Shown one piece after another: positions 11,696-22,739 of a stretch of 64,000 bases of DNA. Each line of letters opens with the position of its first letter. Positions within the stretch are counted from its first letter, which is position 1. This stretch comes from Antitrichia curtipendula (Eukaryota; Streptophyta; Bryopsida; Hypnales; Leucodontaceae). Both the position numbers and the translations under genes were made by a program. Under the pieces are notes generated by a model that did no database searches, was not told the origin of the DNA, and saw nothing but the letters and a program-made list of their open reading frames with translations. The stretch spans positions 28,706,001-28,770,000 of the forward strand of contig OX579637.1 in assembly GCA_951230915.1 (NCBI GenBank). Direction: 5' to 3'.

Positions 11696-13903
11696 TGGAT
11701 GTCGACGTGTCGGAGGCAGCCATGACCTTCACGATGTTCGTGTCGCAGTGTACAGGCAACGCTCCCAGACGTCCATCGAAGAGGAAGATGGCGGCAACAA
11801 CAGCAGAAGGTGGCTTGTGACGGAGTTCGCAAATCTACAACAACAACACAGCTCCTCCAATGCTGTCCACACCGGTGGAATGCATCGAACAGAACCAACC
11901 TTCCGCTCAGGTGAGCTCCCACATTCACTACGTCTCTGTTTTTGCTTTCTTTCCCAATTTTGGCAGGCAAGCCTTAAATTTCAGAAATTTGACTACAAGA
12001 AATGACCACTTGCTTTAGACGTCAAAGGTGACAGCCGCTAGGGCTACGTGGTTTTCAGACCCGGCCACGAGTAGAGGACCCTATAGGTGGATATGGGCCC
12101 CTTCCGCTCCCTTGAATGAGCTGAACGTTGTTGCCCACCTTCTCCCTCTTCACGTTTTTTGGGACGCTGCTTCCTGCTTTCCACCAATTTGTCGGCAAAC
12201 CAGAATTCGCTGCTGCCGCGGGCTCCCCAGTCGGCGTTCTCCGCATTGGCATGGAGGGTTGTATGTTCCGGCTCCGTTCTTGTTCATCAAAAATGTATTG
12301 GTCGTCTATTGTGGCGGTCGTCGTTGCTGATGTCCGTCTGCTTTGAAATGCGCCATGATCGAGGGTTTAGGCAACTCAATTGCTGGATGAGGGTTCGGTT
12401 TGGGCTTCCACTAATGGAATGGGAGTGACCAGCTTCGTGCTCGTGCGCTACAGAGAGCGTGAGATAGAAACACTGAAGGTTTTGGTAGGAAAAGTCCAAT
12501 TGTGGAGTGCTTGATCGGGAAGGGATTCAGTGGAAGCAGACCTTCCTCCTCTGAAATCGGTTGTGGTATACGTGGTTTGTTGCATTGGAGAGGGAGTGCA
12601 TGTTCATGCAACCGCCCATCTCATGGTTTGGTTTTGCTGTTGCTGCTATTTTGTTTGCAAGATGAGGTCGAGTATTCTGTGAATTGGGGGAAACCAAAAT
12701 TGAAGATGTCTCATCACCGTAGCAAGAGGAAGGGCAGCTCCCCAACTGGAGGGATTTCATCTTCAGAAGATGAACCCACTTCCCGGATGATGCACATGCG
12801 GGCGCCAGGAGAGTGCCAATCAAAAGCGAGAGAGGACCCTCGTAGCGTTAGGTCTTTGAAAGCGAAGCCCCCAGCACGTCAATATTTGCCGCCACAGAAG
12901 AGGATGAGGGTCGTCGAGGTAGCGTCAGACTCATTAGAGGAAAAGGACGTCAAAGTTCAAGAGGAATTGGAGGTGGCAGAGAAGTTGCAGTCGTGGAGGT
13001 ACGTTTTTTCCTCACGCTGTGATTGCGTATGACGGCTTTGCCCCAACTGTTGGCCTTCAACGCAGACGTCCTTCAAAATGTGTTGAAGAGGAGGGGGAGC
13101 GTATCATGATGTAGGCAGAGACAAATTTGTGCTCATGAAAACAGTGTCTGCATTAAAGGAAGGTCATACTGCATTCTTTACATAAATTCTATGTTTTGGA
13201 GGATGTCAACATTGACATCTGCAGGTCAACAATGACATCATCACGTCATCATTGACGTCAAAATGTACATCAGCTTGTCACAGATGATGTCAACAGTGAC
13301 ATCCCCATGTTGAATGTTGATATGTAGGCACCCCTCCTTTACTATAGCATCCAATGTAAGTGGAAGCACGTCAAAAATGACATCCTCACGTCATCATTGA
13401 TGTCAACCTGTACATCTGCTTGTCACAGGTGATGTCAACAGTGACATCCCCATATTGAATGTTGATATGTAGGCACCCCTCCTTCACCATAACATCCAAT
13501 GTAAGTGGAAGCAATGTCATGGTATAGGAGTCAGTCTTTCCACGTGCTTTTTGACGGCTTTACACTGTGCTTCTGTGTAGGAGGTGCGTCAACCATCGTT
13601 GGAACTTAACAACAATATTCTTGTCCATGTGCAGCCGTAGATATAACATGGGAGAGGATGAGGACTCCGGTGGCGACATCGACGACGCCATCACCAGAGC
13701 ACAACTCCAGACTATAGCGGATGCAAAGTAGAAGAGCATTAGAAAGCCGATATTGTTGGACAGGCAGGGGCAGCCATATGGGTCAATGAGGACGTGCTTG
13801 GAGGCCGACATCAAACTATATGCAAAGTCCTTGGACTTTTCTACAAACTGGGAAGGGCAAACACGGCATTATAGGAGGCAATTTTTCAGGCGCCTATACT
13901 CTG
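11696..13903 (+). pseudogene. Second TNP1/Transposase_24-like gene, 5' exons
   Basis: Plus-strand spliced relic. Exon 1 begins with ATG 11696 and ends 11910 at a CAG/GTGAGC donor; it has one TGA. An exon with SHHRSKRKGSSPTGGISSSE ends at 12998 (donor GTACGT, phase 2). It joins in phase to an exon 13635-13903 (acceptor GTGCAG, donor GTACGT) carrying KPILLDRQGQPYGSMRTCL and FSTNWEGQTRHYRRQFFRR, which resembles the N-terminal half of Transposase_24 proteins (G-Q-P-x-G motif). A TAG at 13729-13731 interrupts this exon. How exon 1 joins the 12.7-kb exon is unclear. Downstream exons are replaced from about 14.28 kb by unrelated repeats. Complementary in content to the minus-strand gene at 960-2979, which preserves the C-terminal half. 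Confidence 0.5.
13241..13515. repeat. 145-bp tandem duplication rich in TGACGTCA-like words
   Basis: Two adjacent copies, 13241-13385 and 13386 to about 13515, each starting TCACGTCATCATTGA and containing GATGTCAACAGTGACATCCC and GTAGGCACCCCTCCTT. It lies in the intron between the 12998 donor and the 13635 acceptor of the TNP1-like gene. Confidence 0.85.
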
Positions 13904-14281
13904 GTACGTTCTGCACTGTTGTCCTTGCATGACTGACATGGATTTCATGAAGGCAAAGCATCCATTACTGGCAGGAGGACGGTCCTTTTTTCATTTCTGG
14001 ACTAGGATACCGACTGTTTGAAAAGACGTTTTTTTAAACATGTTGCAGTCACCCTAGATGTCTAAGCAGATGCCTAGAAGAACGTGTCAGTAGTTGACAT
14101 CATCTTTGTCATTCTTGAATACTGAACTCTTTTGATTCATGCTGCAATGGACACAAAGTAATGTGGAAGCCAGGGCAATTACTAACAAGTGGTTGTCTCA
14201 GAGTGGGAGATGGGGGCTGATTCCGACAAGGTGTGTGAGAAGTTTATATCTCCATCATAACAAAGGTGCTCATCAATACCT
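13904..14281. other. Intron remnant, no gene
   Basis: Follows the GTACGT donor at 13904; no further exon of the TNP1-like gene is recognisable before an unrelated repeat begins near 14.28 kb. Confidence 0.3.
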
Positions 14282-16180
14282 GTTGGAAGTTTAATACATT
14301 GATCGACGTCGGTAAATCTTGTCCCTTGTGAGCTCCCAAATTGTCACTTGGGACTCGTAGAATTATTTTTTGGGAAATTTGCAATTTAAAGTTAAGAAAA
14401 ATATACAAAAAGCCATAAAAAGAGTGTAGAACCAGAATAGGGTTGTAACATACCCATTATAGTATTTGGTCTAGATTTGTGTTTAGACTTAGAATCCCAC
14501 CAAACCTGGCCTAAAAATAGATAAAAATATATGAAACAATTAGATTTGGAGAGTTCGAATCATATAGCCCCAAAAGGGCTAAATCCCACCATAAATGTGG
14601 CAATTCATGGCTAAGTTGGTCCGAGGGATCCACAACAAGGCCACTAGGTCGTGTCCTAGAGTTAGGTTTAGAATTCCCCAAATCTTGTTTATTAGCATGC
14701 AGGAGCCACTGACGCAAGACCGGGCCCGTGGAGGAATCTACAACCCAAAGATGGTGTCCTAGGGTAAATCCCATGCCAAGAGTCCAACGACAAAATCGAT
14801 TCGCCAAGATTCCTCTATCTGCAAAAGATTCCTGCACCATCGCTAATTCAAGGAGATGGCCAATTTTATCTCCACTGACCAATCGTGCCAAGTACGAAAA
14901 CGCACCTGCACGTCTTTCACGTGACCCCCTGAGAGGTTACGTGAAAAACCCGTCATCTTCCGACTTGCAAAAGAACCTTTTGCGGGTGGTCAACCCTGGT
15001 AACCTCCAACGGGAATTTCATGGAAATTCCCCAGGTTGCCAAAAAATCTCACTAAAAATTAGACTAGCTTGTTTTATGTTAACAATGCGCTTCGTGAAGT
15101 TTCACAACATTCCGATATATAGCGGCAAGTACCCGAACCGGCAAGATTCCTTGGGAATTAATCACTTGGCGAGGTCCCCGCCGTGTTGACCGGCATCCCG
15201 GAACCATACGATGGCAAAACAAAGTCAACTAAGAGTCTTTTCCGACTCTCTCACATCTACCGGAGACCCTAGGCTATTCACATTTTTCAAAATAGGAGAC
15301 CTCCAAGATCTAGGATTTTACCACGATTTGGTTTTTAAACTAAATTAGCCTACGATGGGTTTTTGGCCTCAGTATGGGGGGACAGAGGGGTGTCGAACTA
15401 AACACGGCAATCTAGAGACAATGACGCAATCCGTTTGACAATTGGAGTAAATCTCCAAAAGTTAGGAGGTTGGTCCAGCGTAGATAGGTAAAAGTAGTTT
15501 TTAGGAATTAGGATGAAAATCTTTGAGGATGAGGATGAAAATCCAAGTTGATAAAGTTACCTTAGAGCTCTTGAGGGAGGGATGGGGCTTTGGAAACCTA
15601 TTTAAGGTCCCCATTTTTCTCTCAAGAACACCCCCAATTCTTGTTTTGGGTCCGTAGGTCCAACTTATGTTGGAAGATTTTGGCGTTTTAGCCAAGAAAC
15701 CTCTACGGTGTTTTTGGAGCACTTTTTGCTTCCGTTGTTGTTCTATTTCAAGCTTTTTGAAGGTCCTTTGAGGTCCCTCTATCTTACCTTGTATCTTGTT
15801 GTGAGTGAGCGAGTTTTATTTACATTTGTGTGTCTTCCTTGTGCCTTGTACTAATCCTAAAGCCACCCCCCACCGTACCTTGGCGATGCCGCTTTGGGGG
15901 AGCCTTTAGTATGTGAGTGTTGCCCATTCTTATTCTTACCTTGTGTGTACGATTGCCTTGGATGTGAGCCCTAACCATAGTCACCTTTTTCATTGTTGCT
16001 TGTAAGTGGACCCCACCTCCCTTGAGGCGACAAAGCTTTGAACCGGTGACTTACCCTAGTCTTAGAATATGTCAAAACAAGCCCTAGACGGTGGAGCTTT
16101 GAACTTGGGAACTTCGCAAGTCTAGAGTTGGTGTCAAATCCAAACTATGGCGAAGCTTTGAAGCCCCGTATATTTTGAGT
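14282..16180 (+). other. Repeat unit with promoter-like features, possibly an LTR
   Basis: Non-coding, moderately GC. It begins TGTTGGAAGTTTAATACATT and includes a plausible TATA context, CCTATTTAAGGTCCCC (about 15.60 kb), about 30 bp before a C/T-rich possible start region, then a T-rich tract. This resembles the U3-R layout of a long LTR, but no second copy, primer-binding site or polyprotein is visible, so the LTR reading is speculative. Reading frames inside look random. Confidence 0.25.
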
Positions 16181-16268
16181 TCCAAAGTTTAGTTCCCAAG
16201 ACCTTCTTGGGAAAGTCCAAAGTTTAGTTCCCAAGACCTTCTTGGGAAAGTCCAAAGTTTAGCCCCCA
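16181..16268. repeat. 35-bp tandem repeat, 2.5 copies
   Basis: Units begin at 16181, 16216 and 16251 with TCCAAAGTTTAGTTCCCAAG. Each unit contains the small inverted repeat CCCAAGACCTTCTTGGG. Confidence 0.9.
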
Positions 16269-17462
16269 AGAGTTGCCCTAGGTTGTAGAGAAGTGAAGAA
16301 AGAAGCCCCGTCACGAGATAGGTTTTTTTTGTTGTTGTTAATCTAGCCCACCCCCCGCCACGGCGAAGCTTCGACCTTGAAACATCCGGTTTAAAGTTGT
16401 AATAAGTGGGTTTCCATACGGGAACCCAAGGAGAATAGATTGTAGTAAAAAGTGGGTCCAGCCTATTAGGACCAGCCCGTGAGGATCAGCCAAGGGACCA
16501 GCCGTAAGGGACCAGCCCGTAAGGAACCAATCACTGGGTCGCAAGTTGGGGGCCGCTGGGTTGCAGCTGGGGGTCCAAGGAATCCAGGGGAGTCGGGGGT
16601 CCAGGGAGTCCAAGGGAGTCGGGAGTCCAGGGGAGTCGGAGTCCTTCCATTTTGGGGGGGGGTCTTCAATTCGGGTTCTAGATCTAAGTCTAAGGGTAGA
16701 GTTATCTTAAAAAAAAAAAACTACCTCAAAATACCAAGAGAGGAAGGGGGGAAGGAGAGAATAAGGGGGAAAGGAGAGAGAGGGGGAAAAAAGGAGAGGC
16801 CGCACATTCAATTGTTTTGGAAGAAAAAACCTGCATACAATCCTTATATATCACCTCTCGCTCTACACCAAATTGAAGCCCACAAGAATGAATGAGGATT
16901 AGAGGAAGATGGAGTGAAATAGGAGAAGGAGGAGAGAGACAATAAATAGTGACCTAGGCTTAGGATTAGGAAGACTTAGGAGGGAGATCGTGAGAATTTG
17001 TAGTGACCATTAGAAGGTGGATTAGAATGACACAAAGATAAATTGCGTAAGAAGGTAGGGGGGGACATTAAACCTCCTTGGGGTTTGAATCTATAGTTGT
17101 AAGACCCCATCAAAGTTCAGGTAGAATAGTGTTAGTGTAGAAAAAAAGAAAAAGGAATGGAAAAGAGAGAAAAGGGAAGGAGAAGGAAGGAGGAAGGGAA
17201 AGAAAAGGGTTAGATGACACGCGATCCTAATTTTCGAAACATAAGCGGTGAACTTGGAAAAAAATCCCCACAACCCAAGGACCACCATGGAGTATGGAGA
17301 TGGGCACACGGATGCGGACGAGCGTATTTCCGACACCGGTAGCGACGAGGTGAATTCTTGAATCAATACTTGGTGTTTTCTCTTCATTAGCATTGAGTTC
17401 CTTAATTAGCCCTTTTCATGTGAATAGTAAACCGCAATGAATAAAGGTAAAAATTAGAAATT
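16269..17462. other. Gene-free, purine-rich low-complexity tract
   Basis: Contains a GGGACCAGCC / GGAGTCGGGAGTCC short-repeat patch (16.44-16.65 kb) and long GGAGAGAG/AAGGAAGG purine tracts (16.73-17.2 kb). No gene recognised. Confidence 0.4.
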
Positions 17463-17795
17463 AGGAGTAAAAACTTAGAGTTAAATCTAGGAGTGAAAAT
17501 CTAGAGTTAAAATTAGGAGTAACAATCTAGAGTTTAATTAGGAGTGAAAACTTAGAGTTAAATTAGGAGTAAAAACTTAGAGTTAAACTTAGGAGTAAAA
17601 ACTTAGAGTTCAATTAGGAGTAAAAACCTAGAGTTAGTTTAGGAGTAAAAATTTAGAGTTAAATCTAGGAGTAAAAACTTAGAGTTAAATCTAGGAGTAA
17701 AAATTTAGAGTTAAATCTAGGAGTAAAAACTTAGAGTTAAATCTAGGAGTAAAAACTTAGAGTTAAATCTAGGAGTGAAAATCTAGAGCTAAGTT
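17463..17795. repeat. 25-26 bp minisatellite, about 13 copies
   Basis: Head-to-tail units of the form AGGAGTAAAAACTTAGAGTT plus AAATCT, 13 copies with scattered substitutions and one-base length changes. Later copies are nearly identical, earlier ones diverged. Confidence 0.9.
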
Positions 17796-18279
17796 AGGAA
17801 TAAAAAAAACCGAAAGTGAAAATCAAACCATAGAGTAAAATTGAAAGTAAAAGTTAGAGCTAGCGCTCGGGGTTGGTGTCAAAATCTAGAGTACAGTTAG
17901 AAGCTGGAAATTAGAGTTAAAAACTAAGCTTAGGGTTAGCCCATAGAGTTAAAGCTTCCGAGAGAAGTGTCAAACCTCATAAGATAATCTTAGACATTCA
18001 TAGAAGGAACTTAAAGGTTCCCCTTTCCCGTAGTTAGGGACGTTAGAAATGACGCCAACTATCCAGCTGTCCGGACGGACGGGCGGACAAGTGGACAGAC
18101 GGTCCAAATTCTTTGCTAGTTTTAAGGTATTTGAAAAAACAAAATTTTGATGGTGTGCACAACATGAATGAGCAAATTTGTATTACAAATTTAAAGTTCA
18201 AACAATGAATTGTCATAACATAATGTGTTTAGGGTAAAAAACTAAACACCCAAGTTTACATCTTCTCAATCTTTATGGA
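17796..18279. other. Gene-free tract with a short GGACGG patch
   Basis: Includes CCGGACGGACGGGCGGACA at about 18.07 kb, related to the larger GGACGG islands at 24.2, 49.6, 50.5 and 55.3 kb. No gene. Confidence 0.35.
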
Positions 18280-18561
18280 CTAAGGCTGGTAGTCACTATC
18301 TCCTTTGACTTCAGCCCCGCTACTATGACCTATTGTATCCCATCCGGAATCATCGTCACTGGATGAATTTTGCATACTATCTGATGAAGATTGTACAATC
18401 TTCCCTCTTTCTTCTTGTACTTGTTTCGATGCGCTTGATCTCACTGGTCTTTCTAACTTATGATTGCTTTTGACTTTTAGTAGAGACTTTTCAATACCTC
18501 CCTTAAGATCGTGGATTGGTTTCACCTTTCGCTTGGTTAGAGGCAGACTTGCATCAAGGGG
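18280..18561 (-). CDS. C-terminal exon of an unknown Ser/Asp-rich protein
   Basis: Minus-strand frame ending at a stop next to 18280, with a basic start (PLTKRKVKPIHDLKGG) and an acidic, Ser-rich end (SSSDSMQNSSSDDDSGWD). There is no ATG; a GCAAG acceptor at its upstream edge would make it a terminal exon. Just upstream lies a short AT-rich sequence (to 18614) shared with 48575. Weakly supported; it may be a tail of a transposon accessory protein. Confidence 0.3.
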   Translation of the reverse strand, partial: PLDASLPLTKRKVKPIHDLKGGIEKSLLKVKSNHKLERPVRSSASKQVQEERGKIVQSSSDSMQNSSSDDDSGWDTIGHSSGAEVKGDSDYQP

Positions 18562-18709
18562 AAACAATAAGACAATAAAAATATCACTAATAGATATAAT
18601 CTATATGACACCCCATATCTATATTGATATAATACTAATAGATATATTAATACCAATGTAGAGGATGACACTGGGAAGAGAGAGAGACCATCCGGAGACA
18701 ATTTCATCG

Positions 18710-19487
18710 TCAACATCCATCCGCAACAATGCGGTACCCCTTTCGACTTAATGACTTTCCTCCTTTTGCATTGTGGTTGAGAGAGCGAGTGTACTCTATG
18801 CAGGATGTCGGAGAGCACATGGATCAAGACATAGTCCAATATAGCCAACCTCCAGAATGATACGCTAATGCACATCGACAAATGTACTTCCACGGCATGC
18901 ACTTCCGCGTCCGTAGTGCTAAAGAAGGACTTGTCACACGCAATTCATGTATCCTAGTCTCATTCACGAGCCAACTTTGATGGGGACTTCGCCGTGGACA
19001 ACTTATAGAGAGAAGTAATGAGTACGTGGGGTACATTGAGGAGATTCTAGAGTTAGATTACTAGAACCATTGCACAATCGTGCTCGTATGCGATTGGGTT
19101 CGGGCAATGCAAGACCCTCAGTTCCCTAACATTCAAAGAAATTGCTATGGCTTCACCATAGCAAATTTCAACCGCATGGATGGAAAGGTCCATGCAGATT
19201 CTTTTGCATTTCCTCGACATTGTCAACAAGTGTTCTTCTCAGACAACCCACACAGATAGGGTTGGAAAGTAGGTTGCCGCACAGATGTACGAGGTAGACG
19301 TTGGCAATTACAACTGCAACAACGCATCCCTAGCGTCATTGATGTAGGAAGTGATCAGGACTTTAGTGGTCTGCAACCAAAGATTTTGGAATCGGAACCT
19401 GTGCGAGAAGTTGCTATTGAGGGCGGCACACACATCCCCCCTTCAATAGAAATTGGAAGTTATGACAATGCTAAAGAAGAAAGGTAA
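18710..19487 (+). pseudogene. CACTA transposase C-terminal DUF4216 fragment
   Basis: Plus-strand frame ending TAA 19485-19487 with the layout of the C-terminal part of plant CACTA transposases: GMHFRVRSAKEGLVTRNSCI, then NEYVGYIEEILELDY, TIVLVCDWV, CYGFTIANFNR and FPRHCQQVFFSDNP followed by W-K-V. This matches the YYG-I-LDY, CxW and QVFY-D signature of DUF4216. In-frame stops: TGA after FTSQL, TAG after LELDY and TAG after NPHR. The rest of a plus-strand TNP2 is not present; what precedes it is unrelated repeat, so this is a fragment. Probably belongs to the element that ends at 21272. Confidence 0.7.
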
Positions 19488-19779
19488 CAATTCCTCTACT
19501 GCTGTTGTCAAGAGAGATGCCTTAGTAGATGTTGTTGTAGGCATCAAGTTCCATGTCATGATGGATTGCTGATGTGTTTAGAAAAACGTCACCCTTAACG
19601 TTGGAAGCGACGTTGTCATTGACTTGGTAACTGTATCTGGAATAGAAGTCGATGGCAAAGACGCTATTCATTTTCAAAGTACTTGTCGGTTAGTTTACTT
19701 TCAGATGTCATCTTCATATCTTCCATGTTGCTGTAAATGTTTTGAATTTTCTACCTGACTTGTAAAAAGTCATGCCATT
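19488..19779. other. Spacer with TGACGTC-type words
   Basis: Contains AACGTTGGAAGCGACGTTGTC and TTGTCATTGACTTGG type motifs typical of this CACTA, no gene. Confidence 0.3.
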
Positions 19780-20770
19780 TTTTGTCGCACAATGGAACAA
19801 TATTTCACCTTCAACGTTTGCTGTTTTTAAAACCGGAGAAGGTTTGTAGCCTGAGGTTCCTGCTCATATTGGAATTTCTGTTTTCCATTAATATGTGGTT
19901 GAACCCAAGACCTCACTTGTTGATATCTTTGTTTTTTATTCATCCAATTTGGAACACGCTTTAATTTTACCTTCTTCCATGTCTTTTTAAAGCCATAAAC
20001 ATCCTTGGACCTTTAGTTTGCCTTTCATATTTCAATTCAATTATTCAGTAGTTTGTGGTAGAAGAAATAAACTCATTTGTCTAAAGCCGTTGCCATCATT
20101 TCTTCCAATTAAGAACACCTTTTTCTTTACTTTTTTTTTTTTTCTCACCGTGTGTCGGGTATTAACCTTAGCTTGCCTTTGTCGTGTGTAATATTTTTTA
20201 AGCAATATGTGGTGGAGCCTGAAATAGTCGTAACTCACTTGGTAAAATTTGACGCTACCCTTTTCTCTCAATGTGTAACAGCCATTGACCTTTTTTTCAA
20301 TTCTTCTTAAACCACAATTGTGTTTGAAGCTTTTTCTTGCCTTTCATATTTCAAATTTTTTTCTATACTATGTGCGATGAATCCTTAAATCGCACTTCAT
20401 AAAGTCCTTGCTGTGGTCTCTCCCAATTTAGAGCACGCAGTAACCTTTGTCCCCTTTCTTTTACTAACCAAGAGCAGGTTCTTAGCTCTAACTTGCCTTT
20501 CCTATTTTTTTTTTGGCTTCCATCAATATATGGGTGAAATACAAACCTCACTTTGTTATCTCTTGTTTTCTTTCCTCCCAATTTCAAACACTATTTAACC
20601 TTCTCTCCATTTTTTCAGAAAACCTAAAGTGGATTTTAAACCTTACTTTGCATTTCATAAAATAATTTTTTTTTCTTGAAATATGTGGTGAATTCCGTAC
20701 CTCACTTGTTGGAATTCTTCACATTACTTTTACTAATTTACAATATTGTTTTTCTGTCTACCCTTTTTTT
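19780..20770. repeat. About 158-bp tandem repeat, six degenerate copies
   Basis: The anchor ATATGTGGTGAA (variants) recurs at about 19891, 20048, 20205, 20365, 20523 and 20681, spacing 157-160 bp. Each unit also carries a TTGCCTTTCATATTT-like and a CCCAATTT-AACAC-like segment in the same order. Strongly T-rich on this strand. It lies in the subterminal half of the CACTA right end. Short frames inside are artefacts. Confidence 0.75.
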
Positions 20771-21272
20771 CCACTATCATGATTTGTCCTTCTATGTGCT
20801 CCTAATATTTTTCTTGATTTCTCCCAATTGGTCTCCCGATTTCTGACTTCAGGAAAGCTCCAAGCACAACGGCATCTTCAATTACTCCCAAACTAATCAG
20901 ATGTACATCCATCCAAACCTTTCAAAACGTTCCAACGAACTACTGCTTCCCTCAGTTTTTCCTCGCAGTTTACCTCAGCCTTCAGTAACTTCTCAAAAAT
21001 TACCTGCACTGGAAAACCAAAGAAAGCTGACGTGGCATTCTCATATTTTTTCTGACGTCAATGCTGAACATGACCTTGTTTCTCGCGACGTTGTAAAGAA
21101 CATGTTCGTCCTCCGGGATACTAGCTTGTTTTCTATGTAACATGAAGACGTTTTGTGGAACATCACAAGAAATTCACTGACGTACAACCCTACACTGCGC
21201 AACCAGTTGACATCAACTCTGACATTAGACGTTTTTTGCTAGCGCTCCAAAAAACGCGGGTTTCTTATAGTG
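20771..21272. mobile_element. CACTA-1 right terminus and subterminal zone
   Basis: The last 12 bases, TTTCTTATAGTG (21261-21272), are the inverted form of CACTATAAGAAA, a canonical CACTA terminal repeat; the next 23 bases inward are CCCGCGTTTTTTGGAGCGC-like. Subterminal words TGACGTGG, TGACGTCA, TTGACATCAACTCTGACAT follow inward. The sequence changes at 21273 to the middle of gag-like copy B, so the element inserted into that copy. The 5' half of copy B is not found in this window, consistent with a left terminus before base 1. The right 3-bp flank is GAA. Confidence 0.75.
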
Positions 21273-22662
21273 GAAGGACCTGGTCGGGAAAATGGTCATC
21301 TCTTTAAGAAATACGAAGGCAACCCCAATTGGACCCTTCCTCTTCCACTTGTATGATTACCTAGGGACGCTTAGGAATTCAGAGAGGACCATATACAAGG
21401 CAACAACCACTCTAGTGAAATTGAACATAACTCCACCCCGAGAGAGTGAGGAAAGGGAGAAAAAGAGAGGACCAGATGAGGAATCCAGGAGGGGTTCATC
21501 ATAGAAGAAGAAAGGGCTGTCTTAATGGAAGACGAAGTCTGATAGGATTCCAACCTCCATTAAGAAGAATGGACCCTAGAGGGAGGGAATGGACTCTCCG
21601 GATTTGGAAGTCCAGAGAAAGGATCCACTGAGGAGGGTTATTTTGGATCTTGAGGTGATCTGGGAAGAGCTAGACACGGGGAGAGGCGTAGTGAGGAATG
21701 TCTGTGGACTGCTTGGAGGGATCAAAGTGTCTTAGCTAGCGGAGAAAGTAGAGGGTTTGATCCGGGATAGTGATGCTCGGAAGTAGGAAACCCGAGTGAA
21801 GGAGCTCACTGAGACAAATGAGGATCTCTACATGCAGTTGGAGAAGAGTAAGAAAGCAAGGGACCTGTTGGCAGAGTCTGTTGAGACCCTAAGGAGGGTT
21901 CAAAGTTTTGTCTCCCATTCCGGGGATGTGTTGAACAAAGCCCGACTTTATGATGAGGAAATCCACAAGGCTGGTTAGGAAGCAGCAGCCAAGGCAATGA
22001 TGGTGTTGGCGGAGTACTCGGAGGCGATTGAGAAATTCATGTACGAGATCCACGAAGCCCTCCAACAGGCAAGATATCTTCCGGGATCAAAGAGGAAGGG
22101 AAGGTTGGAGACAAGAAAGGAGACGTCACCAATTTGGCTGGCTCAGATCATGTCTCCTCCAAAGGAAAGAGAAGTGGAGAAGAAGACACTAGACAAGGAT
22201 TCCTTTAAGGACAAGACAGAGGCAAGAGAAGGATCCGCACATGGATCCGGATCCAAGAAAGGCACCCGGAAGTCAGAATTCGACTTAGAAACATCGAAGG
22301 GTAAGGGTTCTAAACCCTCTCCTCATACATCCAGCACGACAAAGAGGAAGATTACGCCTAAGAAGGCCAGGGAGGTGTCTCCAGAGAGTCACCATTCAGA
22401 GGAGGATGAGACGCTGAGTAATTCCGAGAAAGAGGAGAGCCAGTCGCTATCCGATTCTGGATTAGAGTCTCACCCGGAATCCGGATCCGAAGAAAAATTA
22501 GAGCCATTGCCGATCTCTTCAGCGAGCTTCAAGGGGAAGACTCCAACACCATCAAAGGTTGAGGTGGCAGCAAAGGGAAAACCACCAGCAAGCAGAAAGC
22601 AACCAGTTGGAAAAGGGGCCGTCAAGCAAGAGGAAGCTTCCCCGAAGCGGCTTAGGAAGTAG
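21273..22662 (+). pseudogene. Gag-like repeat-family protein, copy B (5'-truncated, decayed)
   Basis: Starts inside the codon series for KDLVGKM, exactly where the CACTA ends, then ATPIGPFLFHLYDYLGTL, coiled coil (VRNVCGLLGGIKVS, SHSGDVLNKARLYDEEIH) and a Lys/Ser-rich tail SPKRLRK with TAG 22660. In-frame stops lie at 21502 (TAG), in the 21.52-21.58 kb stretch (TAA, TAG), near 21733 (TAG), near 21784 (TAG) and near 21976 (TAG). The TAG near 21784 sits opposite a Trp codon (KWEN) in copy A. The last 220 codons are open. Function unknown; see copy A. Confidence 0.6.
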
Positions 22663-22739
22663 ATAGGTAGCGGCCCTCGACATGCACTATATACAAGCGA
22701 TAGCACGACTTTGAATGGTCCTGGAGACTCACGGTTTAA

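Noticed and set aside
14728..15189. 150-residue plus-strand frame
   Set aside because: No recognisable domain, sits within non-coding repeat sequence, no splice or start support, and composition does not differ from other frames.
14282..16180. Long terminal repeat of a retrotransposon
   Set aside because: Promoter-like TATA region exists, but no second copy, no primer-binding site and no pol gene were found; kept only as a low-confidence repeat.
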